Shown piece after piece: positions 11,349 to 21,635 of a DNA stretch of 64,000 nucleotides. A model generated the notes under the pieces. That model made no database searches. It was given only the letters and a program-made list of their open reading frames with translations, and was not told the origin of the DNA. The translations under genes were made by a program, and so were the position numbers. Each line of letters begins with the position of its first letter. Position 1 is the stretch's first letter. The stretch comes from Kalmanozyma brasiliensis GHG001 (taxonomy: Eukaryota; Basidiomycota; Ustilaginomycetes; Ustilaginales), in assembly GCF_000497045.1 (NCBI RefSeq), contig NW_015961955.1, positions 186,001 to 250,000 on the forward strand. Reading direction: 5' to 3'.

Positions 11349-12287
11349 ATGGCCTCCGTTTTCCAGCAGGCTTCCAAGGCCGCCAAGGGCAAGCGCAAGG
11401 CGGATGCGCAAGACGAGGATGCCGTCGCTGCTCCCATCCGCAGGAACAAGCAGCGCGTCCTCATGCTACCATCTCGAGGCGTCACATCACGCATGCGACA
11501 CCTCATCAATGACCTGGAATCGCTCATGCCCCACGCCAAGAAGGAGTCCAAGCTCGACTCCAAGTCCCAACTCCACCTGCTCAACGAGATGGCCGAGCTC
11601 AACAACTGCAACAATGCGCTCTACTTTGAAGCACGAAAGCGCGAGGACCTGTACATGTGGGCGTCCAAGACACCCAACGGACCTTCTGCCAAGTTCCAGG
11701 TGCAGAACATTCACACCATGGACGAGCTCAAGATGACGGGCAACTGCCTCAAGGGTTCGAGACCCATCCTCTCGTTTGACCAGGAGTTTGACGAGAAGCC
11801 GCACTGGACGCTCATCAAGGAGATGTTCACGCAGATGTTTGGCGTCCCCAAAGGCGCAAGGAAGTCAAAACCCTTCGTGGACCACGTCATTTCGTTCTCG
11901 ATCGTCGACAACAAGGTGTGGTTCCGCAACTACCAGATTGTCGAGTCGGATCCAGGCGCCAATGTCATGTCCAAGTTGGAGGAAGGCAAGGAGGGCAGCA
12001 AGAAGAAGACGGGTGCGGCAAAGGACGCATCGAGGCAACCCAAGCTGGTCGAGATCGGTCCTCGCATAGTGCTCTCGCCTATCCGTGTCTTTGAAGGAAG
12101 CTTTGGCGGCGCGACCGTGTTCGAGAACCCAGAGTACATCTCGCCCAATGCGATCCGACACATGGTGCGAAAGCAGAAGGGCAACAAGTACGCGGATCGC
12201 GTCAACCAGCAGGATTCGTTGCGACTCAAGAAGGATCGTCTCAAGCCAAAGGAGGATGCCCTCAGCCGCAACAAGGTCTTCTCCTGA
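11349..12287 (+). CDS. BRX1: Ribosome biogenesis protein BRX1 (Brix domain)
   Basis: 312 aa, single exon. It acts in the nucleolus in assembly of the 60S ribosomal subunit. The Brix domain spans about residues 34-270. Conserved blocks include QRVLMLPSRGVTSRMRHLI at its start, LYFEARKREDLYMW, TGNCLKGSRPILSF, and, before the basic C-terminus, LVEIGPRIVLSPIRVFEGSF. The length matches BRX1 in other fungi (around 290-310 aa). The start follows a CT-rich leader, with the ATG in a CAACAATGG context. A short basic insert around residues 205-230 is the only variable part. Confidence 0.95.
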   Translation: MASVFQQASKAAKGKRKADAQDEDAVAAPIRRNKQRVLMLPSRGVTSRMRHLINDLESLMPHAKKESKLDSKSQLHLLNEMAELNNCNNALYFEARKREDLYMWASKTPNGPSAKFQVQNIHTMDELKMTGNCLKGSRPILSFDQEFDEKPHWTLIKEMFTQMFGVPKGARKSKPFVDHVISFSIVDNKVWFRNYQIVESDPGANVMSKLEEGKEGSKKKTGAAKDASRQPKLVEIGPRIVLSPIRVFEGSFGGATVFENPEYISPNAIRHMVRKQKGNKYADRVNQQDSLRLKKDRLKPKEDALSRNKVFS

Positions 12288-12834
12288 GCAGCTGGCGCGT
12301 GCAGACATACAGCCGTTGCGAATCATCCTCTTACTCAGAGGATGCCCCTCGTACGCCAGACGCTCGCCGTCAATTCCTTGCTGCCTCTTGACTCGACACC
12401 ATCTTCACTGTACCGATACCGTCCCTTTCATGTCACTTTTGCATTTCAATACATCATTAGCATCTCTCCTCATTGTCTGTACAGCCGCGATTGGGCGACA
12501 GCATCCACAAGCCAGCTTTTCAGGTACATGCGAGGCTATAGCTGAATTGATCGCCACGAACGAGGGTCTGGTTCGAGTTCAGGGTCAAAAAGAGCTGAGC
12601 TGGGGCCACGCGTGAAGCAGCGCAAATTTGGGCTTGAGAAGAAGCGCACAGGGAAGAGAGGCGTAGAAGAAGTCGCGAAAAGTCCAACACGCAGCTCAAA
12701 TTCGGCGCAGCTTGCAGATCATACGACTTGAAGCTTCACCACAGCCCGGACCAATTTGCAGATTCGCCTCTTCTTTTGACCTTCACCATCGCGATTCCTC
12801 GTTGAGCAACACATCGCTTTGCCACGCATCCACA
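12288..12834. other. Intergenic region BRX1 to MVD1
   Basis: 547 bp holding the BRX1 3' end and the MVD1 promoter. The in-frame extension upstream of the chosen MVD1 start (from 12712) does not look like family sequence and is read as leader. No other gene is seen. Confidence 0.55.
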
Positions 12835-14233
12835 ATGTCCTCGTCAACCGTCTACCAGGCCACCTGCTCGGCACCCGTCAACATCGCCGTCATCAAGTAC
12901 TGGGGCAAGAAGGACACTACGCTCATCCTTCCCACCAACGACAGTCTCTCCGTCACGCTCGACCAGGACCACTTGCGGTCCGTCACTACCGCTCGTGCCG
13001 ATGCGAGCTTCAAATCTGGCGACCGTCTCTGGCTCAACGGCGAAGAGGAGACCATCAAGGCCGAGGGCCGTCTTCGCAGATGCATCGACGAGATGAAGAA
13101 GCTCCGACAGGCGAAAGAGTCCAATGACAGCACCCTGCCCAAGCTCTCCGAATGGACTGTCCATGTCTGCTCCGAGAACAACTTCCCTACTGCCGCTGGC
13201 CTTGCTTCGTCCGCCTCTGGCTTTGCTGCCCTCATCGCCTCCCTCGCAGCGCTGTACGAGCTGCAACCGGAAGTGTCGAGCTCGGAGCTCTCGCGCATCG
13301 CTCGTCAGGGCAGTGGTTCCGCCTGCCGCTCGCTTTTTGGCGGCTACGTGGCCTGGCAGGGAGGCGAAGACGCATCCGGTCAGGACAGTCTGGCCGTCGA
13401 GGTCGCACCTCAGTCGCACTGGCCCGACCTCCAGGCGCTCATCTGCGTTGTCAGCGATGCCAAGAAGGGCACTCCTTCCACCGCCGGTATGCAACGCACC
13501 GTCGCAACCTCGCCGCTCTTGCAACACCGCATCAAGCACGTCGTGCCCGAGCGCATGACCAAGATCTCGCAAGCCATTCAGAAGCGCGACTTTGACACCT
13601 TTGCCGAAATCACCATGGCTGACTCGAACAACTTCCACGCCTGCTGCCTCGACACTGCGCCGCCCATCTTCTACATGAACGATGTTAGCCGCGCCATCGT
13701 GCAGCTCGTCGAGGAGCTCAACCGCGCCAACGAGGCGGAGGGCAAGGGCAAGCTGGCTGCCTACACGTACGACGCTGGACCGAACGCCGTGCTCTACGCT
13801 CCCAAAGCCAACATTGCGACCATCCTGCAGACCATCCGCCACTACTTCCCGAATGCTGACTTTGACGACACTGTGAGTGTCACTTCACTTCGAACTGACG
13901 CCGATTTACGGGCTCGTGTACTGACTACAGCTGTCTTCTCCTTCCCTTTTGATCTCTGTGTTCGATCCGCCCCGCTTGCTACAGTTCGACCTCCTCGGCA
14001 AAGGCGTCAACGCATCGCATCGGGGCGCGCAAGAGGCGCTCGGTCTGCCCTCGTCGCTGCCCACCTCGTTCAACGCCAACGTCATCCCCGTGCACGAGGC
14101 CGGTGCGGTCCGCCGACTCATCCACACGCAGGTCGGCGATGGGCCGCGCGTGCTCGAGCGTGGCGCGGGCAAGGAGTCGCTGCTCAACGACAACGGCGAG
14201 CCCATCCGTCTGCAGCGTGCCAAGCGCGCATAG
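12835..14233 (+). CDS. MVD1: Mevalonate diphosphate (pyrophosphomevalonate) decarboxylase
   Basis: Catalyses ATP-dependent decarboxylation of mevalonate diphosphate to isopentenyl diphosphate, for sterol and isoprenoid synthesis. Exon 1 is 12835-13872, a phase-0 intron 13873-13984 runs GTGAGT..CTACAG, and exon 2 is 13985-14233. The product is 428 aa. GHMP-kinase superfamily signatures are clear: APVNIAVIKYWGKKD near the start, then NFPTAAGLASSASGFAAL as the phosphate-binding loop, and RQGSGSACRSLFGGYV. Exon 2 supplies the C-terminal GKGVNASHRGAQEALG block. Met at 12835 is chosen because the family block begins 11 residues later. An upstream in-frame ATG at 12712 would add 41 residues without similarity. 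Also known as ERG19 in yeast. Confidence 0.95.
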
Positions 14234-14277
14234 ATCAGTACAAGGGTGTAGATTGGTCGAAATCGAATACAAGGTCA

Positions 14278-15387
14278 TCATGATACCGGAGCGGAGAGCT
14301 TGTTTTGCGACAGGACTGTGATCAACGAACGGAAGAAGGGTCAGAAGTCACTCGTCTGAGCTGTGAACGAGAGTGTAGGGGGCTTACCTTTCTCCAAGCT
14401 CTCCCGAAAAGCGTCTGTGTCGATGCCGTGTGATCTCTCCAGCCTTCCATCCCTGACCACATCGAATGTCGTCTTCTCGGCATCCTCGTTGGGCTGCACC
14501 ACCCTCTCTTCCCTCTCTAGCGCCCTAAGCAGGGGGTTCCTCACAACGCAATCCACCCAAGGCCCGCGATAGATCTGCAGCAGGACGCCTTTGAGACTCA
14601 TGCCGCCGGTGCCGGGGATGCCGCCGCCAGTCCCGAACGCCGCCCTCCCCGACAACGCAGCGGATGCATTGCCGATCGAGTACCCCTCGCTTGCTCGATT
14701 CGGTATCGACGATGGCGGCGCAACGGGGTCGGTGACGAGCACAAACGTGTACATGCTCGGCGTGTGCAGGTGCGACAGGGTGTACGTGGACGTGGTGAAG
14801 CTATTGAACGTCTCGGCCCTGCATCACAGTAAGGTAAAGGTCAGCACTACGAAGAAAAGGCGATGTGAGAAAGTACGAGGAGGAGCACTTACTCGCCACC
14901 GAGCTTGCGGACCATGTTGCGTAGCGAAAACACAACACCGTATACGAGCTTGGCTTCTTCGTCAAAGGGCAGCAGATCCGAGGGCGTCGTGTCGATTGTA
15001 GCCTGCCCTGCTGGCCGGGTGCTCGCTCCATTCTGAGCCGCCGCTGATGAGGATGACAGCCGCGTGACGTTCGGTAGGGACGGCTGGCCCGGTCTTTGCG
15101 GCGCCAACGGCGTCTCGTTCGCGGGCCCATTCGCCGCCCCGCTCGTCGCACGTTGGATCGACGCTCCTATCGACGCAAAGCCGGATGTCGAAGTGGCTGA
15201 TGGACTTAGTGGCCCGTTTGCTGATGTGTAGGCCGCCGCATGGATGTGCGACCAGTCTTGATGGTAGATGGCGTTGCAGTGCCGGTCAAAGACCCAGAAT
15301 GAGTAGGCCTGTCGAGACAGCCGAGCTAGATGTCAGTGCTGGTTTTGCTGCCGCGTCGCTGGCATGGTCACTGCTTACCTTTGCCAT
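14278..15387 (-). CDS. BET5: TRAPP complex subunit Bet5/TRAPPC1, four exons
   Basis: Core subunit of the TRAPP tethering complexes (Rab/Ypt1 exchange factor, ER-Golgi traffic). Exons on the minus strand: 15387-15379 (MAK), 15308-14893, 14818-14388 and 14315-14278; introns of 70, 74 and 72 bp have GTAAG donors and CAG acceptors. Summed length gives 297 aa. The start reads MAK|AYSFWVFDRHCNAIYHQDWS, and later come LVYGVVFSLRNMVRKLGGE and LHTPSMYTFVLVTDP, all typical of longin-fold TRAPPC1. Two inserts, about 80 and 45 residues and low in complexity, make it twice the usual size. The last exon is inferred from splice signals: it replaces a read-through tail by one closer to the family's FRxxLDxY end. 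The read-through alternative stops at 14341. Confidence 0.85.
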
Positions 15388-15656
15388 CTTTGTACAGGGG
15401 ACTGTCGATGCTCGCTGCACAAGGTCGAGGCCGGAGCTGTTGAGCTTTTATATGAAGCAGCCGATGAGGTATGAATGTACGAGAAGGAAGCAAAGCGGCG
15501 ACAGGGTCCGAGCGTCAATCAGCTCAGTATCCGGAAAAATTGGGCTCTGAGCGCCTATCAACCGACACGTCAGAGAGTGTTACTCTTCGCTCCCTTTCTT
15601 CTCAAACCACCTTCACCCACTCGAGTCGCCCTCCACCGCTAAGACAGCATCTCGCC

Positions 15657-17573
15657 ATGAGGCTGTCAACGTCACGCAAGGCTGCGCTCTCTGCGCTGGC
15701 TGTAGCGCTCGCCTCGCCATTGCAGGCTGCCGCCTGGTACCTTCCAGGCAGCGCTCCGCACTCCTACAAGCAGGGCGACAACGTCCCCTTCGCCGTCAAC
15801 GCATTGCAGGCCAAGGCGTTCACATCACAGATCAAGGGCGTCATCAAGTACGATTACTACCACCCGGGCTTCCAATTCTGCGTGCCCGAGGGCGGGCCGC
15901 AGGCGCAGAGCGAAAACCTCGGCAGTGTCCTCTTTGGCGACCGCATCTACAGTAGCCCCGTCAAGGCCGCCATGCTGGAGGATCAGGTCTGCAAAGAGAT
16001 GTGCCGTAAGGAGGTCACCACCGAAAACGCGGACTTCATCAACGACAGGATCAGGGAGGAGTACGCTGTCAACTGGATGGTCGATGGTCTGCCGGTGGCG
16101 GAAGCGCGCAGGGAGGTCAAGACCCGTGAGGAGTTCCTCTCGCTCGGCTTCGCACTAGGAAGCACCGAAGACGAGCACTCCCGACCCTACGACCCACCCG
16201 CATTGCACAATCACTACGACATCTACATCGACTACCACCAGCGCGGGCCCAACGAGTACCGCGTCGTCGGCGCACGAATCTACCCACTCTCGAAAGCCTC
16301 GCTTCGAGGCGTCGCCATCGGGATGACTCCCAACTGCAACGCTGCGGATCCGGTTCAGCTCAGCAACCAGACCGCGACCAACGTAGCCTACACCTACAGC
16401 ATCCGATGGCGCGAGTCCTCCACCCCCTGGGCCACTCGCTGGGACGCCTACCTCAAAGTGTTCGACCCCAGGATACACTGGCTCGCGCTCATCAACTCGG
16501 TCGTCATCGTCAGCTTCCTCTGCATGATGGTGGGCATCGTCGTCGCCCGCTCCATCAGTCGCGACATTTACCGCTACAACGCCATCGACATGAACGAGGA
16601 CGTCCAAGAAGATTTCGGCTGGAAGCTCGTCCACGGCGAAGTATTTCGTCCACCCAACCGGTCCATGCTTCTGTCGATCTTTGTTGGGTCTGGCTCGCAG
16701 CTCGTTGCTATGGCCGCGGTGACGCTGATATTTGCCCTGCTGGGCTTCCTGAGTCCGTCGAACCGCGGTTCGCTCGCCACCGTCATGATCGTCACCTGGA
16801 CGCTCTTCGGTAGCATCGCCGGCTTCATGTCGAGCAAAGTCTACGCCAGCCTTGGCGGCGAGTACATCAAGCAGAACGCCATCCTCACCGCGATGCTCTT
16901 CCCGAGTCTCGTCTTTTCCATGGTGTTGATGCTCAACTTCTTCCTCATCTTCAGCGGTTCTTCTGGCGCAGTACCGTTCGGGACGCTGCTAGCGCTGGTG
17001 AGCCTGTGGTTCCTGATCAACGTGCCGCTCACCGTGATCGGCGCGACACTGGGCGTTCGTTCCGGCACCTTCACCCATCCGGTCAAAGTCAACTCGATCC
17101 CACGTCAAATCCCGCATCAACAAACATGGTATCTCCAACCCCTGCCGTCCGCCTTGATCGCCGGAATGCTCATTTTTGCTTCCGCGTTCCTCGAGGTGCT
17201 CTTCATCCTCAACTCTATGTTCGGCACCAAGTTCTACGTCGCCTTTGGCTTCCTAGCGTTTGCGTTTATCATCACGGCGATTACGGCTGCAACGGTGACG
17301 ATCCTGTTCGCCTACTTCCACCTGTGCGCCGAAGACTACAGGTGGCATTGGAGAGCCTTCATGACCGGAGGATCGGGCGCCGTGTGGTTCTTTGCGTATG
17401 GGCTGTTCTTCTGGGCAACGAGATTGGAGTTGCCAGGTTTGGCGAACAAGGTGCTGTTCCTGGGGTATCTGGCGATTCTCAGTCTGCTGTTCTTTACACT
17501 GTTCGGTGCGGTAGGGTTTCTGGCGACGTATGCGTCGTTGAGGAAGATCTATTCGGCCATTCGCGTGGACTAG
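15657..17573 (+). CDS. TM9 superfamily (nonaspanin, EMP70-like) membrane protein
   Basis: 638 aa, single exon. Residues 1-26 form a signal peptide ending near PLQAAAW. They are followed by a luminal domain of about 250 residues with the family's WYLPGSAPHSY start and YDYYHPGFQFCVP block. The C-terminal half carries about nine membrane segments, with the first after LKVFDPRIHWLALIN. The conserved EDFGWKLVHGEVFRPP loop and the C-terminal RKIYSAIRVD, ending in a basic/aromatic Golgi-retention-like tail, are present. Nonaspanins sit in Golgi and endosomes and affect adhesion and copper or membrane protein sorting. Which paralogue (EMP70/TMN1-3) it is cannot be settled here. Met at 15657 is chosen for the signal peptide; an upstream in-frame Met at 15471 would bury it. 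Confidence 0.93.
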   Translation: MRLSTSRKAALSALAVALASPLQAAAWYLPGSAPHSYKQGDNVPFAVNALQAKAFTSQIKGVIKYDYYHPGFQFCVPEGGPQAQSENLGSVLFGDRIYSSPVKAAMLEDQVCKEMCRKEVTTENADFINDRIREEYAVNWMVDGLPVAEARREVKTREEFLSLGFALGSTEDEHSRPYDPPALHNHYDIYIDYHQRGPNEYRVVGARIYPLSKASLRGVAIGMTPNCNAADPVQLSNQTATNVAYTYSIRWRESSTPWATRWDAYLKVFDPRIHWLALINSVVIVSFLCMMVGIVVARSISRDIYRYNAIDMNEDVQEDFGWKLVHGEVFRPPNRSMLLSIFVGSGSQLVAMAAVTLIFALLGFLSPSNRGSLATVMIVTWTLFGSIAGFMSSKVYASLGGEYIKQNAILTAMLFPSLVFSMVLMLNFFLIFSGSSGAVPFGTLLALVSLWFLINVPLTVIGATLGVRSGTFTHPVKVNSIPRQIPHQQTWYLQPLPSALIAGMLIFASAFLEVLFILNSMFGTKFYVAFGFLAFAFIITAITAATVTILFAYFHLCAEDYRWHWRAFMTGGSGAVWFFAYGLFFWATRLELPGLANKVLFLGYLAILSLLFFTLFGAVGFLATYASLRKIYSAIRVD

Positions 17574-17907
17574 GCTTGCAGCAATTCACGTTCCTTTCAA
17601 CGCAAGAGCCGGTCAGACTTGAGGAGGTGGTGTCGCTGTCGTGAGCGAGGCAGCGAGTGTGTGTGATGAATCGTCGCTAGAGTGCAGAGACCGAGACCCT
17701 TACAGATACGTAGGCGTGGATCGGCAGCAGACACAGTCGCGGAGTGTCTTCGTTCCACACGACCTCGCTGCTCGCGAGTCTTGACCCTCGAGCGGCGCTC
17801 GGTATGGCTTGTGGACTCTGGACGCTTCGCAGCTCTCACTTTCAGCGGATGTACACCATGAGGTTTGAGCAGATCTCTATTTCCTACTGCGCCGAGACAA
17901 CAACCGA
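17574..17907. terminator. Shared 3' region of the TM9 gene and TMS1
   Basis: 334 bp between convergent stops. No coding frame or obvious structured RNA is seen. Confidence 0.5.
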
Positions 17908-19440
17908 TCAATCATACCCAAAGCGATCGGGAAGCAGTACAGGAGCGACCAAACTCCACGTATAGATGCCGATGCACAGCCAACTGCTCACCACGCGCAT
18001 CCACATGGCCGTGGTGCTCCTCCCAATATACGCAATTGGTGCGCCGTCCTCGCTCGGATCCGGACTGGGTCCGCCCAGCCTGACAAACCGCCAGTCTGTC
18101 AGCAGCATCGCCGTGTAGCATGCGGCAATCGCGAACACGAAATGGAAGAAGCTGTAGTTGTAGCGTGTTCCCTGGCGTTCGTCGTCGTCCTCGTCACCGC
18201 CCATTTCGGAGCGGGTCTCCATCTCGTCATCGTCATCTTCTTCGTCGAGCGCGGATGCTGGGATGGCGCCAGCTTCGACGGCGGCCATGAGCGCCTGGAT
18301 GCGTAGGCTGTCCTTCTTGGTCGGTTGGTCGGATACCACCGCCGAGTTGTCGAGCGACTCGCGCGTTGCGAGGGGACCGTAACCGGAAGGGGGACGACTG
18401 GTGTTCGCTGCAGCACGTCGTTTGCCCACCAGCGTGGTAGACTGCGTCGCCGCACGCGAGGTCGAATACGCGATGGCCAAAAAGGTGAACACGGCCCCGA
18501 TGACCACCGTTGTCGTCTTTGCGCTCCCGCCCCTCCCGCGGGTGATAGGGTTGCACTCGACATTGTCGCGATTCATCACGGCCGAGGCGATGAGGTAGGT
18601 GCAGTACGCTGCGACCATGCTGCTCTGCGCCAGACCGCTGCGTGGGTTCGCCTCCTGCACCTGCGGACTGATGCTCAGCACCGTCAGCACCACGATCAAC
18701 GCCAGGTTGAGGCTGATGAAGAACTGATTGAGGGTGCAACCGCTGGAGGCGAAGAAGCCGTACAGCACACCCGTCAGCGCTATCGCCGCAGCATACATGC
18801 CCAGCGTGCTGCCGATGAGCGTAAACTTCCAGAAATCCGACTCGGTCGCCTCCCACCGATCCAGGCACGTTTCGCTCCACGAGTGCGCAAAGTCGACCAG
18901 CAGCACCAGACCGACGACGATGAAGATGCTTGCAAAGATGAGCGAAAAGTAGTTGGCCCAGAACACGAAAAAGCCGTTGGGGATGAAGAACATCAATCCC
19001 GTCAGCGTCAGCCAGAGCAACACCTTGGGTCCCCACCACCCGTTCTGAATCGCTGCCCGCTTCGTCCTCGTATCCTTCACCCCGATCAGCGACAGCCCGA
19101 GCAGGAAGTGGAAGAGCGACAAAGCAAACGTGATGCGGTGCACAGCGAGCACGCCGTAGCACCGATCCTTGTCCTTGCAGTCCATCTTGATGTAGTTGTA
19201 CGACCACTCTTCGATCTTGTGCATCATGAACCCGGTGAGACTGAGCCAGGCGAAGAGCGCGTCGAGGCAGAAGATGATGGCGAAGCCGACGCGGGTGGCA
19301 ATGGACGACTGACAGTTGCAGGATTTGAAGAGGGCCGAAGCGGCGGTGCTGGTGCAGAAGCAGGCGAGACCGGCGAGACACGAGCTGGCGACCGAGGCGA
19401 GTCCGCCGCCGAGGAACGGCAGCGAGAGTGCCACGCCCAT
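17908..19440 (-). CDS. TMS1: SERINC/TMS1 family multi-pass membrane protein
   Basis: 510 aa, single exon. It starts MGVALSLPFLGGGLASVASS and is followed by the cysteine-rich segment (CFCTSTAASALFKSCNCQSS) that marks SERINC/TDE1/TMS1 proteins. About ten hydrophobic segments follow. Family blocks include NGWWGPKVLLWL, VVGLVLLVDFAHSWSE, the C-terminal YNYSFFHFVFAIAACYTAML and MWMRVVSSWLCIGIYTWSLV. The family was proposed to incorporate serine into phosphatidylserine and sphingolipids, and later work describes lipid scramblase activity; the fungal function is not settled. A cytosolic loop near residues 375-425 is strongly acidic (EEDDDDEME). The gene is convergent with the TM9 gene. Confidence 0.93.
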   Translation of the reverse strand: MGVALSLPFLGGGLASVASSCLAGLACFCTSTAASALFKSCNCQSSIATRVGFAIIFCLDALFAWLSLTGFMMHKIEEWSYNYIKMDCKDKDRCYGVLAVHRITFALSLFHFLLGLSLIGVKDTRTKRAAIQNGWWGPKVLLWLTLTGLMFFIPNGFFVFWANYFSLIFASIFIVVGLVLLVDFAHSWSETCLDRWEATESDFWKFTLIGSTLGMYAAAIALTGVLYGFFASSGCTLNQFFISLNLALIVVLTVLSISPQVQEANPRSGLAQSSMVAAYCTYLIASAVMNRDNVECNPITRGRGGSAKTTTVVIGAVFTFLAIAYSTSRAATQSTTLVGKRRAAANTSRPPSGYGPLATRESLDNSAVVSDQPTKKDSLRIQALMAAVEAGAIPASALDEEDDDDEMETRSEMGGDEDDDERQGTRYNYSFFHFVFAIAACYTAMLLTDWRFVRLGGPSPDPSEDGAPIAYIGRSTTAMWMRVVSSWLCIGIYTWSLVAPVLLPDRFGYD

Positions 19441-19853
19441 GGTTGTCGCAAAAGGGAGGTGCGAGCTGGCTAGGTCGGATGCTGGATGTTCGAGGCGATG
19501 CGCCGAGGTCGTATGGATGTAGTCTGGATAGGCCTTTCGTGCCCTTGATGTGCTGGATGGCGTGCGGATGAGGATAGGGTGGAGTGACGACGGAAAGCTG
19601 CAGGTCTACGATCTGCAGCGAATTCAGGGTCGCGATTTCCGATTCTTTTGCTCAGCCTTGTGCGGTTGCACGCTTACAGCATTGGCCTACTGTATCGCTT
19701 CTCAGTCTTAGGACCCTGGCAGATCTCAGCAAACGCACGAGGCATCGATCCCTAACTCGGGCACGACCACAACGGTGACACCACCTCTTCCGAGTCTGCC
19801 TACGTTTGAACGCTGACGATGTCGTTTAGATTGATTGCTTTTCAAGTTCGAGG
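19441..19853. other. Intergenic region BMT5 to TMS1
   Basis: 413 bp. It serves as the TMS1 promoter and the 3' end of the BMT5-like gene, both on the minus strand. No gene recognised. Confidence 0.5.
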
Positions 19854-21281
19854 TCAACCCAATCCGAATTCCCACGTTCGACATTCGCCGCCACCAGCCT
19901 TGCTCGCCCGCACGTTTCCTTCCTGCTCCTTGTGATGCGACCTGGACCTGAGCAGGTCTTCGTTGGCGCTGCTGCTCACGCCCTTCACCCATCCAATAGT
20001 CCTGCGATGTTGATAGCCGCGCCATTCCGTGGGGTCGAATTCGAAGCTCCGCCACAGGTGATAGCTCCTATACCTTCTCACGCTTTTGGACGAAGCTTTG
20101 CCGCCATTCTGCGAGGCAGCTCGTGAGTGAAGGTTGGTGGCACTCAACGTCGATAGCCCGCTAGCGGTGAGATCTTTCAAAGTGGGCTTTTTGACTCCCT
20201 TCGGTAAGGCTGGCGCGGTGGACGCGATGACAGGCAGCATCTGCGGCAGACGCTTGGCGAGGTTGGCGACGTCCCACAAGGTGTATGGTGAGGCATTGCG
20301 GAGGGTCACGAGGACTGAACCTTGGCGTGAGGGAGGAACAAAGGGCTGTAGAGCTGAGATGCGTGCTTGTGTTTCGTCGAGAATCGATTGATCCGCATCG
20401 TTGGTCGAGGTGAGGAGGTTGTCTTCGTAATCGGAGGCGTCGTCCTCCTTCTCGTCTTCCAGATCGTCCTCATCGTCCGAGCCAGTCTGCTTGCGAGAGC
20501 CAGAGGAGCCGCCTGGCGCATAGCCTGGCAAAGGTCCAGCAGTGAGATAGGGTGCGACCGAAATGAGGAATCGCAGTATGAGCAGCTGGTTGGCGAGCAC
20601 ATTGCGCGTCTCGTCCTTGTGACCCGCCCCCACGTGCGGAAAGCCAAACCAGACCTTGCTCCACCTCCTTTGGGCCGAATCTGCCGCCTTCGAGCTGGAT
20701 GCCTCTCCGTAGCTATCATCGAGGTTGCGGCTGACCTGAGACTTCTTCGAAGCCCCTGTGACCTGCTTGTACTTGTCCAGCTGCCCGGCATCTACACCGA
20801 AAAGGACGATGTCATCGCGCCCTGCTAAGCGACGGATCTTCTCGACGTTCTCGCGCGCATCGGGATACTTTGAGAAGCATTCCTGCTCCGAGTCGTAAGC
20901 TGTTGCGAGGATCTGTGATGGCGGATGCGAGCGCGGAGGGAGGAGCAGGGACAGCGTGAAGGAGAAGTTGGCTTCTCCAACGATGAGGATCGTATCATCT
21001 CTTGCAAAGGGCTGCGGAAGACGCTTCCGCCTCGCTAGTCCCGTCGTGATCACTTCGCTGCCTTCTGTAAGCGACGCCGAGATTGGCGAGTCAGCATCGT
21101 CGGAAGCTTGATGACTTTGCGGCTTGCGTTTGAAGCCCTTCGGACGCGAGCCGCCCGACTTAGCCACGGAGAGAGCCTTGCGTCGTGCTGCTTCCTGTGC
21201 AGCTCGCTCTCTCGCCTTCTGCTCTTGCTGCGCAAAGTGGCCCTGCAGCGCCGCCTTGAGGTTGCCCTTCTTCTTCGGCAT
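19854..21281 (-). CDS. BMT5: 25S rRNA (uridine-N3)-methyltransferase, BMT5/DUF2431 family
   Basis: 475 aa, single exon. The N-terminus is basic (MPKKKGNLKAALQGHFAQQE), suited to a nucleolar protein. The SAM-binding Rossmann start is at residues about 95-112 (DDTILIVGEANFSFTLSLLL), the family's VGEGDFSFS motif with Ala-Asn in place of Gly-Asp. Later blocks are ILATAYDSEQE, VWFGFPHVGAGHKDETRNV (the family's FPHVG) and GSVLVTLRNASPYTLWDV. An acidic insert (DDEDDLEDEKEDD) sits between the last two. In yeast this family makes m3U2634 of 25S rRNA. By analogy it modifies large-subunit rRNA. Divergent from the membrane-protein gene at 21636. Confidence 0.9.
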   Translation of the reverse strand: MPKKKGNLKAALQGHFAQQEQKARERAAQEAARRKALSVAKSGGSRPKGFKRKPQSHQASDDADSPISASLTEGSEVITTGLARRKRLPQPFARDDTILIVGEANFSFTLSLLLPPRSHPPSQILATAYDSEQECFSKYPDARENVEKIRRLAGRDDIVLFGVDAGQLDKYKQVTGASKKSQVSRNLDDSYGEASSSKAADSAQRRWSKVWFGFPHVGAGHKDETRNVLANQLLILRFLISVAPYLTAGPLPGYAPGGSSGSRKQTGSDDEDDLEDEKEDDASDYEDNLLTSTNDADQSILDETQARISALQPFVPPSRQGSVLVTLRNASPYTLWDVANLAKRLPQMLPVIASTAPALPKGVKKPTLKDLTASGLSTLSATNLHSRAASQNGGKASSKSVRRYRSYHLWRSFEFDPTEWRGYQHRRTIGWVKGVSSSANEDLLRSRSHHKEQEGNVRASKAGGGECRTWEFGLG

Positions 21282-21635
21282 GTCCGTGGTGTCGCTCGGG
21301 TGATGATGGCAGCGAGCATCAAGGCAGAGTCGGAAGATCCGAAGTCAGGGTCCAGGTCGTGAGAAATTTCGCAGCCAAGGCTCCACGGACATCCCGATTC
21401 GAGCTTGTGGGAAAGTCACAGGCGCATATCGGGATGCATCCGCAGCGTGGGTGCCAAGAAGCGAGGCGAACCCTGAAAGTCACTCCCAAGCCTGTGACTT
21501 GTGACTCCGACCAGCCATCATCGTATCATCGTCTTGACCATCATCGTCCTCGATAAGACCCTTATGGCGCAGGTTCACGTACGGCTTCAAGCATAGAGAG
21601 GCGCTATCCTGACACTAGGGTCATTCCCCTGCGAG
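21282..21635. other. Divergent promoter region of the BMT5-like gene and the membrane-protein gene
   Basis: 354 bp between divergent start codons. No clear TATA box or gene. Confidence 0.5.

Noticed and set aside
12566..12585. A T-loop-like segment (GGTTCGAGTT) suggesting a tRNA B box
   Set aside because: No A box, acceptor stem or D arm at the right distance upstream.
14361..14387. A 27-nt GTAAGC..CACAG mini-intron at the end of BET5
   Set aside because: Too short for a spliceosomal intron. The 72-bp intron ending at 14316 has a better branch-like site and gives a family-like C-terminus.
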